Below are positions 36,368-45,601 of a DNA stretch of 64,000 bases, piece after piece. Within the stretch, counting starts at the first letter, position 1. The number at the start of each line of letters is the position of its first letter. Position numbers and translations under genes: made by a program. Under the pieces are notes generated by a model that saw only the letters and a list, made by a program, of their open reading frames with translations, had not been told where the DNA came from and made no database searches. Origin of the DNA: Paraburkholderia solitsugae (lineage in GTDB: Bacteria; Pseudomonadota; Gammaproteobacteria; Burkholderiales; Burkholderiaceae); contig NZ_WOEY01000127.1 in the NCBI RefSeq assembly GCF_013177695.1, forward strand, positions 110,377 to 174,376, given 5' to 3'.

Positions 36368-36696
36368 CACACCACCTCCATCTGCCGGATCTTCAACTGC
36401 TGCCCCGAAATCAGTTCGAGGTCTTCGCTCCCGCATTCGCACTGCCCATACGGCACGTCGATGTCGAGTGTCTCGCCACACGCAAGGCAACGTGCCCGCC
36501 CTGGAATTTCAATGATCTCCAGGGTCGCGCCCTCCACCGCCGTATCCTTCGCGCAGACGTCGAAGCAAAACCGGATCGCATCCGGCATCACTGCCGACAA
36601 TTGCCCGATTTCGAGTGTCACACTTCTCACGCGCGCACCGTTGGCCTGCTCCGCGCAAATCTCGACGACGCTGTTGGCAATACTCAACTCATGCAT
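36367..36696 (-). CDS. hypA: Hydrogenase nickel chaperone HypA
   Basis: 109 residues. N-terminal MHELSIANSVVEI carries the nickel-binding His2. The zinc site is CLACGETLDIDVPYGQCECGS, where the second pair is spaced CxC rather than CxxC. GGAGGAG lies just upstream of the ATG. It partners HypB, whose gene begins on its stop codon. Confidence 0.94.
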   Translation of the reverse strand: MHELSIANSVVEICAEQANGARVRSVTLEIGQLSAVMPDAIRFCFDVCAKDTAVEGATLEIIEIPGRARCLACGETLDIDVPYGQCECGSEDLELISGQQLKIRQMEVV

Positions 36697-36714
36697 GGCG
36701 CGCTCCTCCAGCAG

Positions 36715-37797
36715 TCAGCAGATGCGCGGCAACTGCTCGCCCACCAGCATGTCGACGATACGCTGCCCACCGAACACCGTCTGCATGACGACGAGCGCAT
36801 CCGGACCCGCCTCGCCCATTTCCACCGTACCAATGGCGGCTGCCTCACGTCCTGCTGGATGCGCGCGCATGGCAGTCAGCACCCGCTCGGCTGCATCGGC
36901 GGGCACAACGGCCACCAGCTTGCCTTCATTGGCCAGATACAGTGGATCGAGGCCGAGGATCTCGCACGCGCCCTTGACCTGCTCGCGCAACGGCAGGTCC
37001 GCTTCACGCAACCGTATCGTCACGTTTGAGCTCTGTGCGAACTCGTTCAACACGGTCGCGACGCCACCGCGAGTCGCATCGCGCAAACAATGAATCTGCG
37101 GACATGCGTCGAGCATTGCCGCGATCAGGCTATTGAGCGGACAGCAATCGCTTTCTACATCAGCTTCCAGTGCGAGTTGCTGGCGCGCCACCAGAATCGC
37201 CGCGCCGTGATCGCCGAGATAGCCGTTCACAATCACGATGTCGCCAGGACGCGCGTTGCGAGCCGAAATCGACACGTCGCGGCGTACCACGCCGATGCCG
37301 GCGGTGTTGATGAACAGTTTGTCCGCACAGCCGCGCTCGACCACTTTGGTGTCGCCCGTCACGATCGCGACGCCCGCTTCGAGCGCGACCCGTTGCATGC
37401 TCGCGGCGACACGCCGCAAGATATCGACTGCAAGACCTTCTTCGATCACCACCGCGCACGAGAGATATAAGGGCGTCGCGCCGCATACGGCGAGATCGTT
37501 GACCGTGCCCGATACGGCCAACGTGCCAATGTCGCCGCCTGGAAAAAACAGCGGATCGACTACGTAGCTATCGGTCGTAAAGGCAAGCCGGTCCCCACGC
37601 GTGGCGAGATCGGCGAGCGCGAATACGGCCTGATCCTCCAGCGCGGCAAGCGTGGGGTTGTCGAAGGTCGAAACAAAAACGTCCTCAATCAGATCGCGCA
37701 TCGCGCGGCCGCCGCTACCATGCGCCAGATTGACGGAAACGTCGTGTACGCGACGACGTGCCGTGGGCTGCAGAGGATCAGACGCCCGGTCGTTCAC
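36715..37797 (-). CDS. hypE: Hydrogenase maturation protein HypE
   Basis: Makes the cyanide ligands of the active-site iron from a carbamoyl group donated by HypF. I use the GTG at 37797, with GGGAGG 6 bases upstream, giving 360 residues; the open frame to 37929 is not conserved. PurM/AIR-synthase fold: LAHGSGGRAMRDLIEDVF, FTTDSYVVDPLFFPGGDIG, ATRGGVATVLNEFAQ. The C-terminus ends PRIC, whose terminal Cys becomes the thiocyanate. Confidence 0.93.
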   Translation of the reverse strand: MNDRASDPLQPTARRRVHDVSVNLAHGSGGRAMRDLIEDVFVSTFDNPTLAALEDQAVFALADLATRGDRLAFTTDSYVVDPLFFPGGDIGTLAVSGTVNDLAVCGATPLYLSCAVVIEEGLAVDILRRVAASMQRVALEAGVAIVTGDTKVVERGCADKLFINTAGIGVVRRDVSISARNARPGDIVIVNGYLGDHGAAILVARQQLALEADVESDCCPLNSLIAAMLDACPQIHCLRDATRGGVATVLNEFAQSSNVTIRLREADLPLREQVKGACEILGLDPLYLANEGKLVAVVPADAAERVLTAMRAHPAGREAAAIGTVEMGEAGPDALVVMQTVFGGQRIVDMLVGEQLPRIC

Positions 37798-37891
37798 GAA
37801 TGGCCTCCCGTGGTCGATGCATAACCTGCATCGGCAGAGAAGACCATGCGCTGAGGTACGCCTGGTCGGATTGGAGTGGACAGTTGCCCTT

Positions 37892-39178
37892 TCATAGGGC
37901 GCCTCGTGTGGCCGTCGCAGCAATCGCATCGTCGATCAGGCCAGCTGCACGCTCAGGTTCATGCTCAGGTGCAACAGTCACGTCGCTGGCGCCCAGGCAC
38001 GCCGTAGCCATCGCATCCGCTGATTTCACGCTTTGCCGCGCAACACGCCGCTCATCAATCCGCGACGTATCAATACGCCCATAGTTGTAGTAAGCCGCAC
38101 ACGCGCCTTCGCTCGACACCATCAGCGAGCCGAGCGGCGACTCCGGCGTGCAGGCGGTGCCGAACACCTTGCATTGGTGCGGCTTGATCACGCCCTTGAG
38201 CACCTCCCCGCATTGGCATGCTTTCGGGTCCGCGATCTTCAGGTTCGGCACGTCGAACTTGCGCTCCGCGTCGAACGCGGCGAACGCCTCACGGACCCGG
38301 ACACCCGAGTGATCGATCGAACCCAGTCCGCGCCATTCGAAGAACTCACGCGTCTCGAACACACGCGTCACCGCCGACAAGGCCTGCGCATTGCCATCCT
38401 CCGTCACGACCCGGCCATACTGGTTCTCCACTTCACAGCGCCCGTCCGCGATCTGCCGCAATACCATCCACATCGATTGCAATATATCGAGCGGCTCGAA
38501 TCCTGCCACCGTAATCGGCTTGCGATAGTGCCGCGCGATGAAATCATAGGGTCGCGTGCCGATCACCATGCTGACGTGCCCCGGGCCGAGAAAACCGTCG
38601 AGATGCAAGTCGGGCGAATCGAGAATCGCCTTGATAGTCGGGATGATCGTGATGTGATTGCAGAACAGCGAGAAATTGTGGATCTCTTGCGCGTGCGCCT
38701 GCAGAACCGTCATCGCCGTGCTGGGCATCGTCGTCTCGAAGCCGAGACCGAAGAAGATCACCTCCCGGTCAGGATTCAGTTGCGCGAGCTTCAATGCGTC
38801 GAGCGGTGAATAGACCATGCGCACGTCGGCGCCGTCGGCTTTCGCTTTCAGCAGGCTCTTTTTCGAACCGGGTACACGCATCGCGTCGCCGAAGGTCGTG
38901 AAAATCACTTCCGGGCGTTCGGCCAACGCGACGCAATCGTCGACGCGGCCCATCGGCAGTACGCACACCGGGCAACCCGGGCCGTGCACGAACTCCACCG
39001 CATCGGGTAGCAACTGCTGGATGCCGTAGCGGAAAATCGTATGGGTATGACCGCCACACACTTCCATGATTTGCAGCGGCCGTTGTTTGGCGCGTTCGAT
39101 GCAGGACACCAGCACGCGGATTTCCTTCTCCAGCGTCTTCGCTTTGTGCGGGTCGCGAAACTCATCGACGTATTTCAT
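37892..39178 (-). CDS. hypD: Hydrogenase maturation Fe-S protein HypD
   Basis: Scaffold for assembling Fe(CN)2CO with HypC. 428 residues from the ATG at 39178 (GGGAGG upstream). Motifs: EVCGGHTHTIFRYG, GPGCPVCVLP, and the C-terminal [4Fe-4S] region CQCGEVLKGVIKPHQCKVFGTACTPESPLG, then SSEGACAAYYNYG. It is about 50 residues longer than usual owing to an Ala-rich tail. It overlaps the SIS gene upstream by ATGA. Confidence 0.94.
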   Translation of the reverse strand: MKYVDEFRDPHKAKTLEKEIRVLVSCIERAKQRPLQIMEVCGGHTHTIFRYGIQQLLPDAVEFVHGPGCPVCVLPMGRVDDCVALAERPEVIFTTFGDAMRVPGSKKSLLKAKADGADVRMVYSPLDALKLAQLNPDREVIFFGLGFETTMPSTAMTVLQAHAQEIHNFSLFCNHITIIPTIKAILDSPDLHLDGFLGPGHVSMVIGTRPYDFIARHYRKPITVAGFEPLDILQSMWMVLRQIADGRCEVENQYGRVVTEDGNAQALSAVTRVFETREFFEWRGLGSIDHSGVRVREAFAAFDAERKFDVPNLKIADPKACQCGEVLKGVIKPHQCKVFGTACTPESPLGSLMVSSEGACAAYYNYGRIDTSRIDERRVARQSVKSADAMATACLGASDVTVAPEHEPERAAGLIDDAIAATATRGAL

Positions 39179-39891
39179 GGCGCGCCTCCCTCTGCCGAGC
39201 CTGCCAGCCCCCCCGAACCGGCGAGGTTGCCGCGGTCGTCGGCAAGCAGCGTATGCACGAGGTCCCACAGAATGTGATAAATCGCCACATGAGTTTCCTG
39301 CACGCGATGAATGCTGTCGCTTCGCACCACGAGGCAATGATCGACAGCGGCGCTGGTGGACATGCGTCCGCCATCGTGACCCGACAGTCCGATGGTCAGC
39401 AGGCCCATCTCTTTCGCCTTCGTAAAGGCAGTCAGCAGGTTTTCGGAGTTTCCGCTGGTCGACACGCCGATCAGCGCATCGCCACGCCGGCCTTGCGCCA
39501 CCAGTTGCCGAACGAAAATATGGCTGAAGCCGACATCGTTGCCGACCGCGGTCATCATGGCGACGTCGGCCACCAGATTGATCGCGGTGAGCGCCGGCCG
39601 GCCCGTGGTCACCGGATGCAGAAACTCGACGGCAATATGCGCGGCATCGCAGCTCGACCCGCCATTGCCCATCGTGAAGAGCCGGCCGTCGCGGCGGTAC
39701 ATGTCGGCTACCGCATGAGCGATCCGTACCACCGCCGGACCGTTTTCGTCGAAGAAACGTCGTTTGGTGTCAACGCTGTCCTGTGCTTTCAAACGCACGG
39801 ATTCAAGTAATGCCGCGTCGAGTTTGTCCACGTCCTGGCGAGCGCCGTGCAGGAACGGATACAACGCCTGCAGCGATTCATGTTCGGGCAT
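39175..39891 (-). CDS. SIS-domain (GmhA-like) protein inside the hyp cluster
   Basis: 238 residues from the ATG at 39891. Sugar-isomerase fold of the phosphoheptose isomerase type: RLFTMGNGGSSCDAAHIAVEFLHPV, ALIGVSTSGNSENLLTAFTKAKEMGLLTIGLSGHDGG, and HRVQETHVAIYHILWDLVH. It lies between hypC and hypD and overlaps hypD by ATGA, so it is made with the maturation factors. A role in lipopolysaccharide heptose is unlikely here; a role in hydrogenase assembly or in supplying a ligand precursor is possible but unproven. Confidence 0.85.
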   Translation of the reverse strand: MPEHESLQALYPFLHGARQDVDKLDAALLESVRLKAQDSVDTKRRFFDENGPAVVRIAHAVADMYRRDGRLFTMGNGGSSCDAAHIAVEFLHPVTTGRPALTAINLVADVAMMTAVGNDVGFSHIFVRQLVAQGRRGDALIGVSTSGNSENLLTAFTKAKEMGLLTIGLSGHDGGRMSTSAAVDHCLVVRSDSIHRVQETHVAIYHILWDLVHTLLADDRGNLAGSGGLAGSAEGGAP

Positions 39892-39921
39892 ATCGGTCTC
39901 CGTTGGCTTCCGATCGCGCAC

Positions 39922-40227
39922 TCATGGCGCACTGCGCAGTTCATCGCGCAGCTCATCCATGTCAGCCATGTCGTCCATCTCGCCCTGCGCGACGCCCAGT
40001 TCGTGCAATAACGCGAGCGTGCGCGCGGCTTCCTGCTCGTCGAGCCGGCTCATCGCGAAGCCCACGTGCACCAAGACCCATTCGCCGATGCACGCGCTCG
40101 CCGGCCGCCCCTCGTCGATCACGAAGGCGATGTTGATCACGCGCCGCACACCGCCGACGTTCACGAGCGCGAGATCGTTCGCCGCGTCAGTCACTTCGAC
40201 GATTTGTCCCGGGATGCCCAAACACAT
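39922..40227 (-). CDS. hypC: Hydrogenase assembly chaperone HypC
   Basis: 101 residues starting MCLGIPGQIVEV with the iron-binding Cys2, then VNVGGVRRVINIAFV and GEWVLVHVGFAMSRLDEQEAARTL, all HypC hallmarks. The C-terminus is extended and acidic (EMDDMADMDELRDEL). GGGGAG precedes the ATG. It shuttles the Fe(CN)2CO unit between HypD and the large subunit. Confidence 0.94.
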   Translation of the reverse strand: MCLGIPGQIVEVTDAANDLALVNVGGVRRVINIAFVIDEGRPASACIGEWVLVHVGFAMSRLDEQEAARTLALLHELGVAQGEMDDMADMDELRDELRSAP

Positions 40228-40317
40228 GGTGTTCTCCCCTTAACCCGCTTTTGCGCCGCTATTTCTGCATCACCGCCTCTGTACCGCTACTTCCGCACTG
40301 CTACCGCTGCGCCACGT

Positions 40318-42729
40318 TCACATGCCATTGCATTGCTGCGCCGCCGCGACGACCGCCTGCCCTAGCGACAAACCACCGTCGTTGGCGGGTACCTGCCGAT
40401 GCGTCAGCACACGAAAACCCGCTGCGCCGAGCCGCCCGGCGACCTGTTCGAACAGAATACGATTCTGAAAAACACCGCCCGACAGCGCGACACTCCGCGC
40501 ATCAACCGGTCCTGTCAGCAGATCGGCCAGACATTCGACCATCCGCACGATCGCGATGGCCAGCCCCTTGTGAAACCGCGCCGCGACCACCGGCATGGAC
40601 GTGCCGCGCAACAGATCGCCGAGCAAGGCCTCCCACATCGGCCGAGGCTCGATGCAACGCAAGCCGTCCGGCGTGGTGCTGACGATTTCGAACGGATACG
40701 CGTGGACGTCGCTGTCGTTTCTCAACGCCTGCAGATCAACCAGCGCCTCAAGCTCGATAGCGGCCTGCCCTTCGTAAAGCACACGCTCCCGGCACACGCC
40801 GAGCGTGGCCGCCACGGCATCGAACAGGCGGCCCGCGGAGCTTGCCAGCGGACTATTGACGCGTTGCGCGATCATCGTATCGAGCGCGGCGCGCGGACGG
40901 CGGCTCAGGAACTGCTGCACGTCGAGTCCGCCGTATTGCCGCGTAAAGCCGTGCCAATCGAATGCCGCCATGAGATGCGCGTAAGCGTTGCGCCACGGTT
41001 CTTCGATGGCGCGGGTACCACCGGGCATCGCAACCGGTTTGAATCTGCCGAGACGCGTGAAGCCGCGGTAATCCGCCAGCATGAATTCCCCGCCCCACAG
41101 CGTGCCGTCGTCGCCAAAACCAAGACCGTCGAGGGCGATACCGAGCATCGGCAGCGCATCGAGCGCAACGCCGTTCTCGGCCATGCACGCGGCGAGATGC
41201 GCGTGATGATGCTGCACCTCGACCACGGGGACCTGCCACGTTTGCGCGAGGTCGTAGCCGATCTTGCGCGACAGATACTCGGGATGAAGATCGAGCGCCA
41301 CCGCCTGTGGCTCATGGTCGAACAGGCGCAGATACTGCGCCACCGAGCGGCGATAGTCCGCATAGGACAACGCGTCTTCCAGATCGCCGAGATGGTGCGA
41401 GACGATCGCCTGTGCGTCGCGCGCAAGGCAGAAGGTGTTTTTGAGCTCGCCGCCCATCGCCAGCACCGCCGGCGTTTGCGCGAAACCCTCCGGCAACAGC
41501 AACGGCGCCGGTGCATAGCCCCGTGCGCGCCGCAGCACGCGCGGTTCGCCCTGCACCACGCGCGCCACCGAATCGTCGACCCGGCGTGCGATGTCGCGAT
41601 CGTGCATCAGGAAAACATCGGCGATGCGGCCGAGCCGCGCGCGGGCATCCGCGTTGTCGATGCACGGGGGCTCGTCGCTGGTGTTACCGCTCGTCAAGAC
41701 GAGCGCTGAGTCGATCGACTCCATCAGCAAACGGTGCAGCGGCGTAGACGGCAGCATGAAGCCGAGCGTGCCGACACCCGGCGCGACGCTCGGCGCGACG
41801 CACTCCGCCCCGTCAGCACGCAAGATGACGATCGGTCCGGCCGCGCTATGCAGCAGGGCGAGTTCGGTTGGGTCGGGCGTGCAATAGCGGCGTACTGCCT
41901 GCAGATCGCGCGCCATCAGCGCGAACGGTTTGCGCTCGCGCCGCTTCAATTTACGCAAACGCGCGACCGCGACTTCATCGCCGGCGTCGCAGGCGAGCTG
42001 AAAGCCCCCCAGTCCTTTGATCGCGACAATCGAGCCGTGCCGCAACAACAGGCTTGCCGCGCGACAGGGATCGTCACCATCGGCACGCGCGCCATACCGG
42101 CCTTCCAGCCAGACACGCGGGCCGCATACCGGACACGCGACCGGTTGCGCATGAAAACGCCGGTCGGCGGGATTCTCATACTCGGCACGGCACGCGTCGC
42201 ACATGTCGAACGCGGCCATGGTCGTATTGGCGCGATCGTAGGGAATGGCCTGAACGATCGACAGACGTGGGCCGCAATGCGTGCAGTTCGTAAACGGATA
42301 ACGGTAACGTCGGTTCGCCGGGTCGGCGATCTCCGCGGCACAGTCCGCGCAGATTACTGCGTCAGGTGTGACGCCCGTCTGCACCTGGCCGCTCACGCTC
42401 GCCACGATCCGGAAATCGCTGGCTTCGGCCGCTGCGCTCAGTTGATGCCGCTCGATGGCGTCGATCCGCGCGAGCGGCGGACACTCGGTGCTCAGGCTTT
42501 CGATGAAATGCTGCAGCGTCCACGCATCGCCCCACGCATGAATCAGCACACCGTCGCTATCGTTGCGCACGTCGCCGACCACGCCGCATGCATGCGCGAG
42601 CCGCCACACGGTCGGCCGGAAGCCGACACCTTGCACCAGTCCGCGCACGCGGATTTCCTCGCCGACTGCCCCGGGGATCGCCGAACGTGGCGGCGAAGAC
42701 CGTCCGGCAGGCTGTACATGTGTGCTCAT
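40318..42729 (-). CDS. hypF: Carbamoyltransferase HypF
   Basis: 803 residues, full length. Makes carbamoyl-AMP from carbamoyl phosphate and ATP and carbamoylates HypE. Order of domains: acylphosphatase-like (VRGLVQGVGFRPTVWRLA), two zinc fingers (CADC-x18-CTHC and CDAC-x18-CPVC), a YrdC-like domain (IVAIKGLGGFQLACDA), and a Kae1-like domain with the metal motif VEVQHHHAHLAACMAENG. The ATG at 42729 has GGGAG upstream and lies 24 bases after the microprotein gene. Confidence 0.96.
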   Translation of the reverse strand: MSTHVQPAGRSSPPRSAIPGAVGEEIRVRGLVQGVGFRPTVWRLAHACGVVGDVRNDSDGVLIHAWGDAWTLQHFIESLSTECPPLARIDAIERHQLSAAAEASDFRIVASVSGQVQTGVTPDAVICADCAAEIADPANRRYRYPFTNCTHCGPRLSIVQAIPYDRANTTMAAFDMCDACRAEYENPADRRFHAQPVACPVCGPRVWLEGRYGARADGDDPCRAASLLLRHGSIVAIKGLGGFQLACDAGDEVAVARLRKLKRRERKPFALMARDLQAVRRYCTPDPTELALLHSAAGPIVILRADGAECVAPSVAPGVGTLGFMLPSTPLHRLLMESIDSALVLTSGNTSDEPPCIDNADARARLGRIADVFLMHDRDIARRVDDSVARVVQGEPRVLRRARGYAPAPLLLPEGFAQTPAVLAMGGELKNTFCLARDAQAIVSHHLGDLEDALSYADYRRSVAQYLRLFDHEPQAVALDLHPEYLSRKIGYDLAQTWQVPVVEVQHHHAHLAACMAENGVALDALPMLGIALDGLGFGDDGTLWGGEFMLADYRGFTRLGRFKPVAMPGGTRAIEEPWRNAYAHLMAAFDWHGFTRQYGGLDVQQFLSRRPRAALDTMIAQRVNSPLASSAGRLFDAVAATLGVCRERVLYEGQAAIELEALVDLQALRNDSDVHAYPFEIVSTTPDGLRCIEPRPMWEALLGDLLRGTSMPVVAARFHKGLAIAIVRMVECLADLLTGPVDARSVALSGGVFQNRILFEQVAGRLGAAGFRVLTHRQVPANDGGLSLGQAVVAAAQQCNGM

Positions 42730-42753
42730 CGCTAACTCCCTGGCTGCTACCGC

Positions 42754-42855
42754 CTACATGTTGCGGATACGGATATAGCGCTTGATGTCCTTCATATTTG
42801 CCATCACGCCGACGATCAACGCAGGCAACAAGAGGTACTTCAGAAAGCCTTTCAT
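42754..42855 (-). CDS. 33-residue hydrogenase-cluster microprotein (DUF6893-like)
   Basis: Short gene with GGGAGG 5 bases before the ATG at 42855, ending TAG 24 bases before hypF. The product starts MKGFLKYLLLPALIVGV, one hydrophobic helix, and ends MKDIKRYIRIRNM, a basic tail. From memory, actinobacterial group 1h hydrogenase clusters carry small proteins of this plan (a helix, then D-I-x-R-Y-x-R-x-R-x-M) annotated DUF6893. Placement between the maturation protease and hypF fits. It may be a membrane tether or assembly factor; function unknown. Confidence 0.75.
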   Translation of the reverse strand: MKGFLKYLLLPALIVGVMANMKDIKRYIRIRNM

Positions 42856-42978
42856 GATGCCTCCCACTTCAGTTATCTCGCACCGTATCCGTGACGGTCT
42901 GCCGCCGGGTTGCTCAGTTGCTCAACCGTTCGAACGGTGCATGCGGACTGCAACTCAACCACCTGCCTGCCCGGCCGT

Positions 42979-43530
42979 TCAAGCCGCACGTGCGGACAAG
43001 CGCTCCATCCTCGCCATCACCAGCTTCACGGCCAGTTCGACCGCCGGCTCGACCGCCGCCGCCACCGCGCCGCTCAAAGCCATCCGTCCTTCCTCGCCAT
43101 TCTCGAACCCGAAGTCATGCGGCTCGCAACCCAGCACCACGATGTCCTCGCAACCGCCGCCCAGCATCCGCACCGTTTGCAGCACGTTGGCCGGATCCAT
43201 TTCATGCGGCGACATCAGGATCGGCGCCGCATACGGATCGCCGGGTTCATCGCCGGCAGTGTCTTCAACAGACGGCTCAATCACATACAACGTGCCCGGC
43301 GCACCGCCGCGCTGCGTCGTATCGATCAGAATCGCGCTGTCCACGCCATCGAGCAGCGCATAGCACAGGTCGATGCCGCGAATCCCGAAGTCCGCGACGC
43401 TCACGCCTCCGCCGAACGCCGGCAGCTCACCGGCCGCCAGTTTCTCCCGCAGTCGGCGCACCACTTCGACGCCGAAGCCGTCGTCGCCGAGAAACACATT
43501 GCCGAGGCCCGCCACCAGAATCGCGCTCAC
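42979..43530 (-). CDS. Hydrogenase maturation protease (HyaD/HupD family)
   Basis: Endopeptidase that removes the C-terminal extension of the large subunit after nickel insertion. 183 residues from a GTG at 43530 with AGGAGG 6 bases upstream; the GTG overlaps the previous stop (GTGA). Motifs: VAGLGNVFLGDDGFG with the nickel-sensing Asp, and ADFGIRGIDLCYALLDG with the second conserved Asp. Its substrate should be the 25-residue tail of HhyL encoded at 46825. Confidence 0.93.
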   Translation of the reverse strand: MSAILVAGLGNVFLGDDGFGVEVVRRLREKLAAGELPAFGGGVSVADFGIRGIDLCYALLDGVDSAILIDTTQRGGAPGTLYVIEPSVEDTAGDEPGDPYAAPILMSPHEMDPANVLQTVRMLGGGCEDIVVLGCEPHDFGFENGEEGRMALSGAVAAAVEPAVELAVKLVMARMERLSARAA

Positions 43531-44957
43531 GCATGGCCTCCTTTGCGACTGGACGGACCAGATGAGCTGGACGCATCGACCAGCGGCACGATCTCGTCGG
43601 GGCCGAAGAAGAAGCGATGGCCGGGCATGCGCTGCATGCCGAGGTCCTTGCCGGGATCGTCGTCGACTGTGACGGCAACGTGTACGTGATCGTCGAAATC
43701 GCGCTCGATCGATTCAATCGTCGCAATCATGCCGCTCAGTGCGATATCGAAGATGTCCGCGCGGCCACGTGGGCGCAAGCGCACCTGGTCGCCGATCCGA
43801 ATCTCCACGCCCGCCACCCGCACGCACGCGAGATGCGGGCGCGCGTCGAGCTCCGCCCAGGGCGACACCGGCATGGCGGCAGCTTCCAGCGGCGAGAATG
43901 CGCCCACGCTTGCCGCGTCGAGCGCGCGCACCTGGCGCAAGGTTCCGTGCAGCTTCTCCATCTGCTCGGCGCCGAGACTTTCGGTACGTGCAAGCAACGC
44001 GCGCGCGCGCTCGTCCGTGGCGATCATTTCGCGCTTTTCGTCGTCGGTCATGGTGAGAATGCGCAGCGTGAGGATCTCGTCGATCTCCGTAGAATCGAAT
44101 AGATCGCCCGCGCTTTCGGGCGCGATCTGCGGGAAGTCGTAAAGAATGATCGGCGAGGCGAGCATCGTGTCGGGCTGTTGTTCGTCGCCCACGAGGACAG
44201 GCCATACGCCGATATTGCGGCTCGCGGCGACAGCCGCCGCCAGTTCCGCGGGCGGATCGATCGACGAGATCCACGTGCCGCCCTCGGTGGTCAGCACCGT
44301 GTGACACGACACCAGCGCGTACAGCGAAGCTGCATCGCGCTTCAGGCCGCCTGCATTGTCGAGTGGCGTCTCGTTGACGATACGCACCTTCAAACGATAA
44401 ACCCCGGCCGCCACGCTAGCCGCACTCAGTTCGACGCGGCCTTGCAGCGAAGCGCGGGTGCGGCTAAGTGCGCCACGCAGTGTGCCTTGCCTGTCGGCGA
44501 GCGGTTCGAGCTCACGGGTAGCGTCGAACGAAAACGCAATCTGCAACGGTGCATCAAGCAATTCGCCAATGACCAGAACCGGCACGGCAATGTGTCGCTC
44601 GGCCGCTTCCTGCCATGGGGTATAGCGCCGTTCGTCGATATCCAGCACGGGCACGGTGCGCCAGACCGGCTCACCCGACTCCGGCCGCGCGGCGGCACCC
44701 TCCGCCACATCGAGCACCATCCGTTCGATTACCTGCAGAAAACCGGGTCGCACGACCACGCGGGTGCGCTTGTCGCCGCGCAGCAGACACTCGGTCTGCG
44801 TCACCCACGGATCGCTGCCGGATGCCTCGGCATAGACGCGCGGATACACACCGCCGAAGGTCCAGCGTTGCCGGTTCTTGACCGAGGTCGGCCGGTACGG
44901 ATACAGCATGTAGCCTTCGTACAGCACCGCCTGAACCACACTCTCGACCGCGTTCAC
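43527..44957 (-). CDS. Conserved group 1h hydrogenase accessory protein (unnamed)
   Basis: 476 residues from the GTG at 44957 (GAGGAGG upstream; GTGA overlap with the previous stop). The open frame extends to 45155, but only this start fits the ribosome site. The N-terminus VLYEGYMLYPYRPTSVKNRQRWTFGGVYPR is the recognisable conserved part; later come VPVLDIDERRY, NIGVWPVLVGDE and a C-terminal domain ending HRFFFGPDEIVPLVDAS. No catalytic motif is evident. From memory, proteins of this plan accompany actinobacterial-type hydrogenases, but the function is unknown. Confidence 0.8.
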   Translation of the reverse strand: MNAVESVVQAVLYEGYMLYPYRPTSVKNRQRWTFGGVYPRVYAEASGSDPWVTQTECLLRGDKRTRVVVRPGFLQVIERMVLDVAEGAAARPESGEPVWRTVPVLDIDERRYTPWQEAAERHIAVPVLVIGELLDAPLQIAFSFDATRELEPLADRQGTLRGALSRTRASLQGRVELSAASVAAGVYRLKVRIVNETPLDNAGGLKRDAASLYALVSCHTVLTTEGGTWISSIDPPAELAAAVAASRNIGVWPVLVGDEQQPDTMLASPIILYDFPQIAPESAGDLFDSTEIDEILTLRILTMTDDEKREMIATDERARALLARTESLGAEQMEKLHGTLRQVRALDAASVGAFSPLEAAAMPVSPWAELDARPHLACVRVAGVEIRIGDQVRLRPRGRADIFDIALSGMIATIESIERDFDDHVHVAVTVDDDPGKDLGMQRMPGHRFFFGPDEIVPLVDASSSSGPSSRKGGHA

Positions 44958-45601
44958 GATATGTCCTCCTCGACGCCGTCGAGCAGGCTCGACACTGCCT
45001 GCTCCCAGCTCGTGAGACCCCGCCTGCTTTTGTAACGCGAGAGGCGATCGAACACATCCCGGTGCAAACACAGCCAGGCACCGTTCGGGTAGTAGCGGGT
45101 CATCATGTCGCGCCATAGCGCAACGGGTAGCCGATAGGCCGCTTCCTTGTGCCACGGAATCGGCGCGGCCTGCAACGCACCGTCGGCTTCGCGATAAAAC
45201 ACCGTGCCGCTGAATTGCAGCATCACCGGAATCTCGCCTTCTTCAAGGCCGTGAAAATATTTGGTTGAGGCCACATTGAAATCGAAGCTGCACGGCACTG
45301 GCAAATCGAGCGTGCACTCGCCGGTGAACGGTGGTGCGATCGCTGTCGTATGGGCCCATAGCAGCGTGCGCAGCGTTTCGCCCCAGCGCGGTGGCGTGCC
45401 GAACAGGTCCTCGAGTCCGTATTGCTCGGCGGGCGCGTAGCGGCGCCTGGTCGCTTCGATCTGGATCTGGCATTGCAGGGTAATGCTGGCGATCTCTTCC
45501 TGCACCGGTGTATTGGCAATATGCAGCCTGAACGTCAGCAGCGGCGCTGCGGCGAACGGCACGACTTCCGCCGACTCGACAGTGAATCCGAGATCAGGCA
45601 T
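44954..45601 (-). CDS. Hydrogenase-associated protein, DUF6084-like
   Basis: 215 residues from the ATG at 45601. The start MPDLGFTVESAEVVPFAAAP and the motifs ITLQCQIQIEATRRRYAPAEQ, LFGTPPRWGETLRTLLW, FTGECTLDLPVPCSFDF and STKYFHGLEEGEIPVMLQFSGTVFY match my recollection of DUF6084 proteins in group 1h clusters. Mostly beta-strand by pattern. Overlaps the genes on both sides. Function unknown; it probably acts in maturation or attachment of the enzyme. Confidence 0.82.
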   Translation of the reverse strand: MPDLGFTVESAEVVPFAAAPLLTFRLHIANTPVQEEIASITLQCQIQIEATRRRYAPAEQYGLEDLFGTPPRWGETLRTLLWAHTTAIAPPFTGECTLDLPVPCSFDFNVASTKYFHGLEEGEIPVMLQFSGTVFYREADGALQAAPIPWHKEAAYRLPVALWRDMMTRYYPNGAWLCLHRDVFDRLSRYKSRRGLTSWEQAVSSLLDGVEEDIS

